From NCBI RefSeq assembly GCF_947488135.1, contig NZ_CANKYW010000012.1:1-43749 (forward strand): DNA of 43,749 bases, given 5' to 3'. Under the pieces are notes generated by a model. That model had not been told where the DNA came from, searched no databases, and was given only the letters and a program-made list of their open reading frames with translations. The stretch's first letter is position 1; each line of letters begins with the position of its first letter. The translations under genes and the position numbers were made by a program. The DNA is from an uncultured Marivita sp. Its GTDB lineage: Bacteria; Pseudomonadota; Alphaproteobacteria; Rhodobacterales; Rhodobacteraceae. Shown here one piece after another: positions 10,345 to 18,242 of the stretch.

Positions 10345-10366
10345 GGCAGTCAGACCGGACGCTTAC
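10345..10366. repeat. IS66 terminal inverted repeat, tnpA end
   Basis: Reverse complement begins GTAAGCGTCCGGTCTGACTG, one mismatch from the repeat at 7499. It marks the junction with the disrupted gene described at 10363-10416. Confidence 0.9.
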
Positions 10367-10416
10367 ATCAGGCTGGCAAATTCTGCGGTCTGTTCGGCAA
10401 TTTTGCTTCGGTCCAT
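10363..10416 (-). pseudogene. Start of a gene cut off by the IS66 insertion
   Basis: Downstream of lutC and on the same strand, an ATG at 10416 with a good leader (GGAGACCCGG) opens MDRSKIAEQTAEFASLM and then hits TAA made by the IS66 terminus. Only about 17 codons of host sequence remain. The other side of the element (7440-7498) shows no continuation in any frame I could follow, so the rest seems deleted. It was probably the fourth or fifth gene of the lactate operon; the product is not recognisable from so short a stub. Confidence 0.55.
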
Positions 10417-10499
10417 TCCGGGTCTCCTTGGGGTTAGTTAGGACGACCGGCTCTGCTGGCAACGGCCGGCGGTGGTGGGGACTGGCAACCGGCAGGTTG

Positions 10500-11147
10500 T
10501 CAGTCTGTGCTTGCAACAAGGATCACACGCAGGAAGCCCGGCCCATGCGCCCCGCGCACATAGCTCCCCTCGATATCGGTCGTGCCGCTGGGTCCGGTGA
10601 TCAGGATCGCGTTGCGCGGATGGGGCCGCTCGGCCAGCTGCGCAGCATAGTCCTCGAGATGGGACAGGATATCGGATTCCTGCAGCACCACGATATGATG
10701 CAGGGGCAGGAAAGACAGCAAGATCGGCGTATCGGCGCCCGAATGCACGATCATGGACCCGCTTTCGGCGATACCCCAAAGCGCCTTTCCGAGCGCTGCC
10801 GGCTGGTCCGGGGCAAGAGTGGTGCCGGTGTCAAGGCCCGTCCAGTCAAGTGCGGTCAGCGCCGGCGCCGGTTCCACGGCCAGTGACAGTGACAGGCCGT
10901 GTCCCGACAGATAGCGCCGCACAGCGTCGGGAACGGCTTCCATGCCGCCAACGCGGTCAATCGTCGTGCCGATCGCCTCAGCCTTCAGGATGAAGGCATC
11001 TAACAGCCCCTCAGCGACCAGTCGGGGGCGGCTGGTGTCGGGATCGGCCAGCAGGGCGTTGGCCTCGGCGGAGATGGCGTCGGGCGCCGGGCGTTCCTGT
11101 GGCAGGGCGGCGCGGATCGCGGACAGGATGCGGTCGCGGGCGGTCAT
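10500..11147 (-). CDS. lutC: Lactate utilization protein C (LUD domain)
   Basis: A 215-aa LutC/LUD-domain protein starting MTARDRILSAIRAALPQERP. Diagnostic parts are LWGIAESGSMIVHSGAD around residues 125-141 and LITGPSGTTDIEGSYVRGAH near the C-terminus, which forms the family's conserved end with GPGFLRVILV. With LutA and LutB it oxidises L-lactate to pyruvate. The ATG overlaps the lutB stop as ATGA. A longer same-frame reading upstream is low-complexity shadow sequence of lutB and is not part of the protein. Confidence 0.93.
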   Translation of the reverse strand: MTARDRILSAIRAALPQERPAPDAISAEANALLADPDTSRPRLVAEGLLDAFILKAEAIGTTIDRVGGMEAVPDAVRRYLSGHGLSLSLAVEPAPALTALDWTGLDTGTTLAPDQPAALGKALWGIAESGSMIVHSGADTPILLSFLPLHHIVVLQESDILSHLEDYAAQLAERPHPRNAILITGPSGTTDIEGSYVRGAHGPGFLRVILVASTD

Positions 11148-12577
11148 GGGCGGCTCCCCTTGTGTGCCTGCTGGGCGCGATACTGTTCCATGAAGGTGCG
11201 GCCCGCCGGGCGCGGCAGGTCGCGATGGGCCGTCCAGCCGCCCGCCAGCGGCAGGCGCGCGATCCAGCCTCCCTTGCCGAACAACCGGAGGGCCCGCACG
11301 CCGACCCGGCTGGCCAGCCCGTAAAGACCGGGACGCCGGGCCAGAACGGCCCAGATACCGATGCCGACGCGAAGGCTTCCCGGTTCCAGCTTTTCTCGCC
11401 AACTGCGGATCCGCCAGGCGCGCAGCAGCGTGGGGATGGGAATCTCGACCGGGCAGACTTCGGCGCAGCGGCCGTTCATGGTGCAGGCATTGGGCAGGTC
11501 GCGTGAACCGGCAAGCCCGTTCAGCACTGGTGTCAGAACCGAACCCATTGGTCCGGGGTAGGTGCCGCCATAGGCGTGCCCGCCGATCTGGCGATAGACC
11601 ACGCAATGGTTCATGCAGGCCCCGCAGCGGATGCAGCGCAGCATCTCGCGGAACTCGTTGTCCAGCATTCTGGTGCGGCCGTTGTCCACCAGCACGATGT
11701 GCATCTCCTCGGGACCATCGGCATCGCCAGGACGTTTGGGTCCGCAGTGGAATGTCGTGTATTGCGTCAGTTCGCCGCCCGTGGCCGACCGCACCAGCAG
11801 GCGCAGCAGGGACAGGGCATGGGCGGTGGTGGGTACGATTTTCTCGATTCCCGCCGTGACGATATGAATGCGCGGCGGCGTGGTGGTCAGTTCGGCATTG
11901 CCTTCATTCGTCACCGTGCAGGTGGCACCCGTATCGGCCACCAGGAAGTTCGACCCCGAAATGCCTATGTCGGCCCCCAGAAACTTGGCGCGCAATTCGC
12001 GCCGCGCGCTTTGCACCATGGTGGCCGGATCGTCGGCCGAGGGCGGCGGGTGATGAGCTATCTTGAACAGTTCGGCCACCTGTTCGCGGGTGCGGTGCAT
12101 CGCGGGCCAGACGATGTGTGAGGGGGCCTCTCCGGCAAGCTGGATGATGTGTTCGGCCAGGTCGGTCTCGACCCGCTCGATCCCGGCATCGGCCAAAGCA
12201 TGGGGCAGGCCGATTTCTTCGCCCAGCATCGATTTCGACCGCGTCACCAACTTGGCCTTGGCATCCAGGCAGATGCGGGTGATGATCGCTCGCGCCTCGG
12301 CATCGTCGGATGCCCAGTGGACCGTAGCACCAGATGCGGTGGCGTTGCGCTCGAACTGTTCGAGATAATGGTCCAGATGGGCGATCACGTGATCCTTGAT
12401 CGCGCGTCCGCGTGCGCGGGCGGCCTGGAATTCGGGAAACGCCGCCACTGCCACCGCGCGCTTGGCCTCGGCCGTGCCGGTGGTGCGGTCGATGGCGATC
12501 TTCAGCGTTCTGTCCGCCAGTGCCGTCTTGGCACGGTTCTTGAACGAAACCTGCACAGATGCCTCTGGTGCGCTCAT
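11144..12577 (-). CDS. lutB: Lactate utilization iron-sulfur protein B
   Basis: A 477-aa LutB. The N-terminal LUD domain contains VTRSKSMLGEEIGLPHALAD and GISGSNFLVADTGATCTVTN. The C-terminal ferredoxin-like part has CIRCGACMNHC and CTMNGRCAEVCPVEIPI, the ligands for two 4Fe-4S clusters. The start at 12577 (MSAPEASVQVSF) follows an SD-like AGGAGGGC and lies 5 bp after the lutA stop; upstream in-frame sequence is lutA shadow. It passes electrons in the LutABC lactate dehydrogenase complex. Confidence 0.94.
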   Translation of the reverse strand: MSAPEASVQVSFKNRAKTALADRTLKIAIDRTTGTAEAKRAVAVAAFPEFQAARARGRAIKDHVIAHLDHYLEQFERNATASGATVHWASDDAEARAIITRICLDAKAKLVTRSKSMLGEEIGLPHALADAGIERVETDLAEHIIQLAGEAPSHIVWPAMHRTREQVAELFKIAHHPPPSADDPATMVQSARRELRAKFLGADIGISGSNFLVADTGATCTVTNEGNAELTTTPPRIHIVTAGIEKIVPTTAHALSLLRLLVRSATGGELTQYTTFHCGPKRPGDADGPEEMHIVLVDNGRTRMLDNEFREMLRCIRCGACMNHCVVYRQIGGHAYGGTYPGPMGSVLTPVLNGLAGSRDLPNACTMNGRCAEVCPVEIPIPTLLRAWRIRSWREKLEPGSLRVGIGIWAVLARRPGLYGLASRVGVRALRLFGKGGWIARLPLAGGWTAHRDLPRPAGRTFMEQYRAQQAHKGSRP

Positions 12578-12582
12578 GATGC

Positions 12583-13350
12583 TCAGCCCTCCTCGCCGAT
12601 GGCGGGACCGTCGGCCCGGCCCGCCAGAACCTCGATGGTGTGGAAACAGCGCGTCCTTGCGCCCCGGCGGTTCAGCTTGCCTGCCATGTTCATCAGGCAT
12701 CCCAGATCTCCCGCCAGAAGCAGGTCGGCCTCGGTGCGCTCGATCGCCTCGGCCTTTTCGGTGACGATCGCGTTCGAGATGTCGGAATACTTGACGCAGA
12801 ACGTGCCGCCAAAGCCGCAGCAGACATCATTGCCTTCCAATCCCCGCATCTCCAGGCCCGCGACCTCCGCTAGAAGCGCACGGGGTTGCGCGGCGATGCC
12901 CAGTTCGCGCAACCCTGCGCAACTGTCGTGGTAGGTGGCCGTCGCTGACAGGCGACGGCCCTTTGGCCGAAAACCCATCACATCAACCAGGAAACTGGTG
13001 ATCTCGTGGGTTCTCGCGGCGAGGATCCGGGCGCGGGGCGCCCAGACCGGATCTTTGGCCAACAAGTCCGGATAGCCGTGCACGATGGTTCCCGCACAGG
13101 ATCCCGAGGGCAGCACAATATAGTCGAAGCCCTCGAAAGCAGCGATGGTCTGTCGCGCCAGTGCTGCTGCATCTTTTTCGTCTCCGCTGTTCAAGGCCGG
13201 TTGCCCGCAACAGGTCTGTGCCTGCGGCACCTCGACCCGGCATCCGGCCTCCTCCAGAAGCTGGATGGCGGAAAACCCGATGCTGGGGCGGATTGCATCC
13301 ACGAGACAGGTCACGAAAAGGCCGACGCGGGGATTTGGCTGTCCAGACAT
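12583..13350 (-). CDS. lutA: Lactate utilization protein A (CCG-domain)
   Basis: A 255-aa protein with the two cysteine-rich CCG domains of LutA/GlpC/HdrB-type proteins: QTCCGQPALNSGDEKDA near residue 45 and DVCCGFGGTFCVKYSDIS near residue 195, plus PSGSCAGTI and YHDSCAGLRELG. These coordinate iron-sulfur clusters used in L-lactate oxidation. It lies 7 bp downstream of the lactate permease and 5 bp upstream of lutB. Confidence 0.95.
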   Translation of the reverse strand: MSGQPNPRVGLFVTCLVDAIRPSIGFSAIQLLEEAGCRVEVPQAQTCCGQPALNSGDEKDAAALARQTIAAFEGFDYIVLPSGSCAGTIVHGYPDLLAKDPVWAPRARILAARTHEITSFLVDVMGFRPKGRRLSATATYHDSCAGLRELGIAAQPRALLAEVAGLEMRGLEGNDVCCGFGGTFCVKYSDISNAIVTEKAEAIERTEADLLLAGDLGCLMNMAGKLNRRGARTRCFHTIEVLAGRADGPAIGEEG

Positions 13351-13357
13351 GACGACC

Positions 13358-15127
13358 TCAGCGTGTTTGGGTGGCGGAAACAGCCCCGCGATTGCGCGAC
13401 ATCAGGAACAGCACGGCGGCCGGCCAGATCAGCACGGCGATCCACCACAGGTTCGGCCCGCCCGCCAGGATAGCAAGACCAAGAAAGCCGCCCTGGACGA
13501 TATAATAGAACATCGGGATCAGGGTCATGCGGATGATTTCGCCCTCGCGGTCCACAAGTCCCACCGTGGCCGAGGCTGCCACCACGTTGTGCACGCAGAT
13601 CATATTGCCTGCCGCACCGCCGATGGCCTGCAGCGCAACAACCAATCCGGCCCCGGCCGCGCCCAGACCGATCTGTTCAGCGGTCGAGAACTGGAACAAC
13701 GAGAACATCATGTTCGAAATCGTGTTCGACCCGGCGACGAAGGCGCCCATCGACCCGATCAGTGGCGCGAACATCGGCCAGGCACTGCCGACCACGGCCG
13801 AGACGCTTTCGGCGAGCACGATCGGCATCGACGCCATCGTGTCCGAGGCAGAGTTGATGAACACCTGCACCATCGGCACCGCCAACAGCAGTGCCGGGGC
13901 CGCCGCGATCATTGTCAATCCCGACGTACGCAATGCCTTGCCGTAATCGGCCGGACGCATTCGATGGAACAGGAAGGTGAACAGCGAAGCGAGGATCAGC
14001 ACCGTTCCAGGCAGATACAGCCATTGCACGCGGGCATTGATGCCCGACCCGAACAGATCATCGAAGGCCATGGTCCGTTCCGGGGCGGTCAGCCAGGCCT
14101 TGAAATCGGGAATCGTGCGCGTCGCGACCAGCAGAAGAACCACGAATATGTAGGGCGCCCAGGCCTTGAGCAACGACATCATCTCAAGCCCGGCACGGTG
14201 ATCCTCCAGATCGTCCAGCTTGCCGACCCATTTTCCGTCCCACTGTTCGCGGGGCGGAAAGTCGAAGAACTCCTTCGGGATCAGGAAGCCGGCCCGTGCG
14301 GCGGGAACGACGATCAGTAGCCCGATGATGCCGCCCACCAGGGACGGAAATTCCGGGCCAAGCAGGCTGGCAATGATCCAGTACGGAACGGTGAAGGCAA
14401 GCCCGGCGAACAGCGCGAATTTCCAGATTCGGAACCCTTCGGTGAAGGACCGCCGGGAACCGAAGAACCGCGTCATCATGCCGATCATGATCAACGGGAT
14501 CAGAAAGCCGATCAGGCCATGCAGTGTGGCAACCTTGACAGCAATCTCGACCAGATAGTCAGCGAAGGCCATCGGTGTGATGGTCTCTTCGACAATCGCC
14601 TGACCCGAAAGCCCGGTATTGACACCGACAAGAATCGGCGTGCCGACTGCGCCGAATGACACAGGCGTGCACTGGATGATCAGCGATACCAGCACCGCTG
14701 CCATGGCCGGAAAGCCGATGGCAACCAGCAGTGGCGCAGCGATGGCCGCGGGCGTGCCAAACCCGGACGCCCCCTCGATCAGCGATCCGAACAACCAGGC
14801 GATGATGATCGCCTGTACCCGCCGGTCAGGCGAAATGCTGGTGAACCCTGCCCGGATCGACCGGATGCCGCCGCTTTCCTCTAGCGTGTAGAGCATCAGG
14901 ATCGCGCCGAATATAATGTAGAGCAAGCTGACTGCGGTCACAGCACCGTTCACGGTGGCGCCAAGAATCTTGTTGAGGTCCGTGCCCCAGACCAAAAGCG
15001 CGGTCGCGGCCGTGACCAGATAGGCAACGCCCATCGAAAGCTTGGCCGAGCGTGCGAGCACCACCAAGAGCAGAAACACTGTGGCGATTGGCAGCAGGGC
15101 CAAGACGAATGTGAAGACTTGGGACAT
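13358..15127 (-). CDS. lldP: L-lactate permease (LctP family)
   Basis: A 589-aa polytopic membrane protein of the LctP family. Signature stretches include [20 protein letters not shown] around residues 115-135, [18 protein letters not shown], and [16 protein letters not shown] near the C-terminus, with [17 protein letters not shown] after it. It imports L-lactate (and often D-lactate or glycolate) by proton symport. It is the first gene of the lut operon, with a strong GGAGGAAAG ribosome site directly before the ATG. No dedicated regulator (LldR/LutR) is present nearby. Confidence 0.95.
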   Translation of the reverse strand: MSQVFTFVLALLPIATVFLLLVVLARSAKLSMGVAYLVTAATALLVWGTDLNKILGATVNGAVTAVSLLYIIFGAILMLYTLEESGGIRSIRAGFTSISPDRRVQAIIIAWLFGSLIEGASGFGTPAAIAAPLLVAIGFPAMAAVLVSLIIQCTPVSFGAVGTPILVGVNTGLSGQAIVEETITPMAFADYLVEIAVKVATLHGLIGFLIPLIMIGMMTRFFGSRRSFTEGFRIWKFALFAGLAFTVPYWIIASLLGPEFPSLVGGIIGLLIVVPAARAGFLIPKEFFDFPPREQWDGKWVGKLDDLEDHRAGLEMMSLLKAWAPYIFVVLLLVATRTIPDFKAWLTAPERTMAFDDLFGSGINARVQWLYLPGTVLILASLFTFLFHRMRPADYGKALRTSGLTMIAAAPALLLAVPMVQVFINSASDTMASMPIVLAESVSAVVGSAWPMFAPLIGSMGAFVAGSNTISNMMFSLFQFSTAEQIGLGAAGAGLVVALQAIGGAAGNMICVHNVVAASATVGLVDREGEIIRMTLIPMFYYIVQGGFLGLAILAGGPNLWWIAVLIWPAAVLFLMSRNRGAVSATQTR

Positions 15128-15136
15128 CTTTCCTCC

Positions 15137-15193
15137 TCAGAAAAAGCCTAGCTTGTTGGGGTTGTAGATGACCAGCATGTTCTTGGCCAACAT
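15137..15193 (-). CDS. Possible 18-codon leader ORF upstream of lldP
   Basis: ATG at 15193 opens MLAKNMLVIYNPNKLGFF, whose TGA stop directly abuts the GGAGG ribosome site of lldP. The arrangement would let ribosomes finishing the short ORF reload on lldP. It could equally be the tail of a longer decayed frame or chance. There is no recognised family. Confidence 0.3.
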   Translation of the reverse strand: MLAKNMLVIYNPNKLGFF

Positions 15194-15408
15194 TCCCCAA
15201 GTGGTGTGTCGTCTGACGTAAAGATCGCCTGGGTCCGACCGCTGGACAAGCGTTTTTCGCCCTGGAACGGCGCCTGCGGTCGCGCAGGCTGCTGGAACAG
15301 GGTGGATCAGACCGCGAATGCGCCGTGATCTGGCTCGGCGGTGGTGTTTTTCGGCGAAGCGGGCAGACCTGTCCTGCCGCTTTCGTTCAGTTTGGACGTG
15401 GATCGCGG

Positions 15409-15780
15409 TCATGCACATGACGGAGGTGCTCGCAATCGGCGGATGGCGGCGAGGATGGCGCGGACCATCGGGCCGGTGACGGCCACCTCAGCCAGTTGGA
15501 AGGTGATGGCGCGGGCATGGTGGACGACACGCGCCCCGATCTTGATCAGCTTCAGTTGCAGGCTGGTCAACGACCAGTCCGCCATCGCCTCGGGCAGCTC
15601 GATGCAGCGCAAGAAGGTCGCCAGGTTGTAGGCCAGAGCGTGCAGTTGCAGTCGCACCTCGTTGTCGCGGAACTTCCGGCATGACAGCCGCGTCCAGCGA
15701 AAGGCGCATTTGCCTTCCTTGATATGCTGCTCGGCCGTGCCGCGCTGGTTGGCTCTGATGCTGTAACCGCCCCCCGACGG
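15409..15780 (-). pseudogene. IS1380-family transposase, C-terminal remnant
   Basis: About 120 residues of a DDE group-1 (IS1380-type) transposase C-terminus: YSIRANQRGTAEQHIKEGK, then FRWTRLSCRKFRDNEVRLQL and HALAYNLATFL, ending in AILAAIRRLRAPPSCA. The catalytic Glu region (AEQHIKEGK) is present but the N-terminal two thirds are missing. The frame loses homology at about 15780, where the IS110 element begins, and I could not find the other half beyond that element. It is a broken copy. Confidence 0.8.
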
Positions 15781-15829
15781 CATCGACGTGCCAAGGTGGG
15801 ATCGCAACAATCCATTTTGGGAGGCGGTC

Positions 15830-16858
15830 ATGTCGGAGATTACCACGGTCGGATTGGATCTCGCGAAGAATGTGTTCCAGGTCCACGGTGCTGACGCCAG
15901 AGGCGGCGTGGTCTTTCGCAAGAAGCTCAGAAGGTCCGCGGTGCTGGAGTTTTTCAGTAAGCTGCCGCCCTGCCTCGTGGCGATGGAAGCCTGCGGTGGC
16001 GCCCATTTCTGGGGGCGGGAGCTGGCACGGCTCGGCGATGACATCAGGCTCATCCCGCCCGCCTACGTGAAGCCCTTCGTCAAGCGGCAAAAGAACGATG
16101 CGGCTGACGCGGAGGCGATCTGCGAAGCTGCGCAGAGACCGAACATGCGCTTCGTACCCGTGAAGAGCGAAGAAACGCAGGGGGCGGCCAGCGTCTTCCG
16201 CGTCCGAGAATTGCTCATCCGGCAGCGCACCCAGGCCATCGACGCCCTCCGCGGACACCTCACCGAATACGGTCAGGTCGTGCCGCAGGGCGCGACGAAT
16301 GCCCGGCGCCTGATTGCGTTGGTCGCGGACGACGAGTCGGATCTACCAACGACGGCACGGGCCTCACTGAAGGTCCTGACCGCAACGCTCGCCCAGCTCG
16401 ACGATCAAATCGAGGCCTTGGATGCTGAGATCACCCGTCGAGCCAAGGAGAACGAAGTGGCGCGGCGTTTGATGACCATTCCGGGCATCGGTCCGCTGAT
16501 CGTCACGGCCATGACTACGTTGGCGCCGCCGCCGGAAACGTTCCGCAAAGGCCGCGACTTCGCGGCATGGCTCGGTCTCACGCCGCGGCAGCATTCGACA
16601 GGCGGCAAGCAAAGGCTCGGGGCCACGACGAAGATGGGCGAGCGCTCGTTGCGCAGATTGCTGATCATCGGGGCCAACAGCGTCATCATCAAGCGCCATT
16701 GCCACGCGTCAGCACGCCCGGGCACCTGGCTGGCAAGCATGCTGGAGCGGAAGCCGACGATGCTGGTCCGGGTCGCGCTCGCCAACAAGATGGCGCGGAT
16801 CGTCTGGGCGCTGATGAAGAGCGGAGAGATCTACCGAGCTCCGGCTGTGGCAGCGTAA
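15830..16858 (+). CDS. IS110-family transposase (DEDD)
   Basis: A 342-aa transposase from the ATG at 15830 (an upstream in-frame ATG lies in the element's leader). The RuvC-like DEDD residues are visible as D10 (VGLDLAKNVFQVHG), E53 (AMEACGGAHFW), and D90/D93 (KNDAADAEAI). The C-terminal Tnp_20 domain has MTIPGIGPLIVTAMTT and FAAWLGLTPRQHSTGGKQRL followed by the conserved Ser-containing MGERSLRRLL. All key residues are present, so the gene looks intact and possibly active. Confidence 0.95.
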   Translation: MSEITTVGLDLAKNVFQVHGADARGGVVFRKKLRRSAVLEFFSKLPPCLVAMEACGGAHFWGRELARLGDDIRLIPPAYVKPFVKRQKNDAADAEAICEAAQRPNMRFVPVKSEETQGAASVFRVRELLIRQRTQAIDALRGHLTEYGQVVPQGATNARRLIALVADDESDLPTTARASLKVLTATLAQLDDQIEALDAEITRRAKENEVARRLMTIPGIGPLIVTAMTTLAPPPETFRKGRDFAAWLGLTPRQHSTGGKQRLGATTKMGERSLRRLLIIGANSVIIKRHCHASARPGTWLASMLERKPTMLVRVALANKMARIVWALMKSGEIYRAPAVAA

Positions 16859-16861
16859 CAC

Positions 16862-17110
16862 CTGTCAGCAGTCGCGAGGTCGTCGGAGCGGAGGAGGGCT
16901 GAGAGCAGCTTGGCGCAACGGTCGCGAGACGGGGTCGGAAAACCAGAGCGCAACAGAGTGCCACCGAGCACGCGGCTTTGATTTGGGTCCGACCCGCGAA
17001 CACCATGCGGGCCCGCGGCATGACGATGGCCGCACCATGAGGCCGGATACATGTCAGCACCCGACACCACGCCAAATTGCTCTGAAAACCCTCTTGCGCA
17101 TGGGGCGGTT
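16862..17110 (+). ncRNA. Possible guide (bridge/seek) RNA region of the IS110 element
   Basis: About 250 bp of GC-rich sequence without a convincing ORF lies between the transposase stop and the next element. IS110-family recombinases use a noncoding RNA encoded in an end of the element (the 3' end in the IS1111 group) to choose target and donor. The location and length fit, but no loop matching a target could be verified by eye. Confidence 0.35.
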
Positions 17111-18160
17111 ATACATGTTGCACAAATCGGCTTAAGGCCGAGGTTCCCCTTTCCCCGGACGGACTTATCCCACAGCTTCCGTGACGGGTATTCCGAGCGC
17201 GGTGTAGCCGTTCAGGACGGCGATGCGGACCTGGAGTTCGGCGACCTGTCGGTCGAAGTCCCGTGCCATGAGCCGCTGGCCCAGCAACTTGATACAATGC
17301 ATCTTTGTCTCGACGCGGCTTCGGCGGTGGTATCCACTCCATCGTCGCCAGAGCGCGCGGCCCAGGTATTTCGCCGCGCGCAGGGCCCCATTTCGCGCCA
17401 CGGCTCCGGCGGTGATCGTCTTCCAGGGCTTCGCGTTCTTGCGGGGCGGGATGACGGCATGGGCACCGCGATCTGCAATCGCATCGTGGCGTTTGCGCGT
17501 GTCGTAGGCGCCATCAGCCGTAACGCTACCGATTTCCTGGTCCTGCGGGATTTGGTCGAGAAGGTGGGGTAGGATGGGCGCATCACCGATGTGGCTCCCG
17601 GTGACTTCGACGGCCCGGATCTCCAACGTTTCTTCATCGATCCCAAGGTGGAGCTTGCGCCAGACGCGCCGTTTCGGGCCGCCATGCTTGCGTGCGTGCC
17701 ACTCGCCTTCACCTTCGACCTTGATCCCGGTGCTGTCGATCAGCAGGTGCAACGGCCCCTTGGAGCCGCGGTAGGGGATGTTCACGGCCAAGGTCTTCTG
17801 GCGGCGAGATAGCGTGCTGAAGTCGGGCACCGTCCAGTTCAGGCCGACCAGCCGTAGCAGGCTCTCGACGAACCCGGTCGTCTGCCGGAGCGCCATGCCG
17901 AACAGCACTTTCATCGAGAGGCACGTCTGGATAGCGGCATCGCTGTAGGTCTGCTGGCGGCCACGCCTGCCTGTCGGCGCGGCATCCCAGCTCATCTCGG
18001 GGTCAAACCAGATCGTCAGCGAGCCCCGGCGCTTGAGTGCTTCATTGTAGGCTGGCCAGTTCCTGGTCTTGTAGGTCGGGGGTATGGGTCTGCTCATGCA
18101 TCCCAGCTACCACCCTGGATTCGCGAGATGAATCTCTCACGCGATTTGTGCAACAGAGCC
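17111..18160 (-). mobile_element. IS5-family element (IS903-like)
   Basis: About 1.05 kb, the size of IS903-type elements. The right end is GGCTCTGTTGCACAAATC (reverse complement of 18143-18160). At the left, TGTTGCACAAATC is conserved at 17116-17128, but the five outermost bases are different (ATACA in place of GGCTC). No 9-bp target duplication was found around it. The left end seems damaged where the IS110 element abuts. Confidence 0.85.
17165..18097 (-). CDS. IS5-family transposase (IS903 group)
   Basis: A 310-aa DDE transposase starting MSRPIPPTYKTRNWPAYNEA. DDE positions are visible in LLIDSTGIKVEGEGEW, SVTADGAYDTRK and SRVETKMHCIKLLGQRL. The usual IS903-type N-terminal region (SLTIWFDPEMSWDA, and TCLSMKVLFGMALRQTTGF) is complete, so the gene is full length. 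The damaged left repeat may nevertheless stop it from moving. Confidence 0.94.
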   Translation of the reverse strand: MSRPIPPTYKTRNWPAYNEALKRRGSLTIWFDPEMSWDAAPTGRRGRQQTYSDAAIQTCLSMKVLFGMALRQTTGFVESLLRLVGLNWTVPDFSTLSRRQKTLAVNIPYRGSKGPLHLLIDSTGIKVEGEGEWHARKHGGPKRRVWRKLHLGIDEETLEIRAVEVTGSHIGDAPILPHLLDQIPQDQEIGSVTADGAYDTRKRHDAIADRGAHAVIPPRKNAKPWKTITAGAVARNGALRAAKYLGRALWRRWSGYHRRSRVETKMHCIKLLGQRLMARDFDRQVAELQVRIAVLNGYTALGIPVTEAVG

Positions 18161-18170
18161 TAAGTTCACT

Positions 18171-18225
18171 GCAACTCCGCACATGTCCGCTTCGGCCCGC
18201 TTTGCGGGGCTCTAAGTTGAGTTGC
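18171..18225. terminator. Nested inverted repeats after the transglutaminase operon
   Basis: GCAACTC (18171-18177) pairs with GAGTTGC (18219-18225), and inside it CCCGC-TTT-GCGGG (18196-18208) forms a tight hairpin. It lies just past the stop of the last gene of the minus-strand operon. There is no clear U-tract on the minus strand, so it may be a terminator or an old element end. Confidence 0.3.
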
Positions 18226-18242
18226 ACACAAAACGCACACTT

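Larger units (their letters stand above)
7499..10366 (-). mobile_element. Complete IS66-family element with a passenger gene
   Basis: A 2868-bp element bounded by 22-bp inverted repeats (7499-7520 and 10345-10366, one mismatch) beginning with GTAAGCG, the usual IS66-family terminus. It contains tnpA, tnpB and tnpC plus a fourth gene of the GrpB family, all on the minus strand and all overlapping or closely spaced. The 8 bp flanking each end (GGACTTTC and ATCAGGCT) do not match, so no target duplication is preserved. That suggests a deletion or recombination next to one end after insertion. Confidence 0.92.
15784..17110 (+). mobile_element. IS110-family element (ends approximate)
   Basis: A single transposase gene with about 45 bp of sequence before it and about 250 bp of noncoding sequence after it, inserted into the IS1380 remnant on the left and touching an IS5-family end on the right. 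IS110-family elements lack ordinary terminal inverted repeats, so both borders are placed only by where the neighbouring elements stop. The longer 3' than 5' flank resembles the IS1111 subgroup. Confidence 0.65.

Noticed and set aside
13145-14320. 391-aa plus-strand ORF opposite lldP
   Set aside because: Low-complexity His/Arg/Gln-rich antisense frame caused by high GC; lldP on the other strand is unambiguous.
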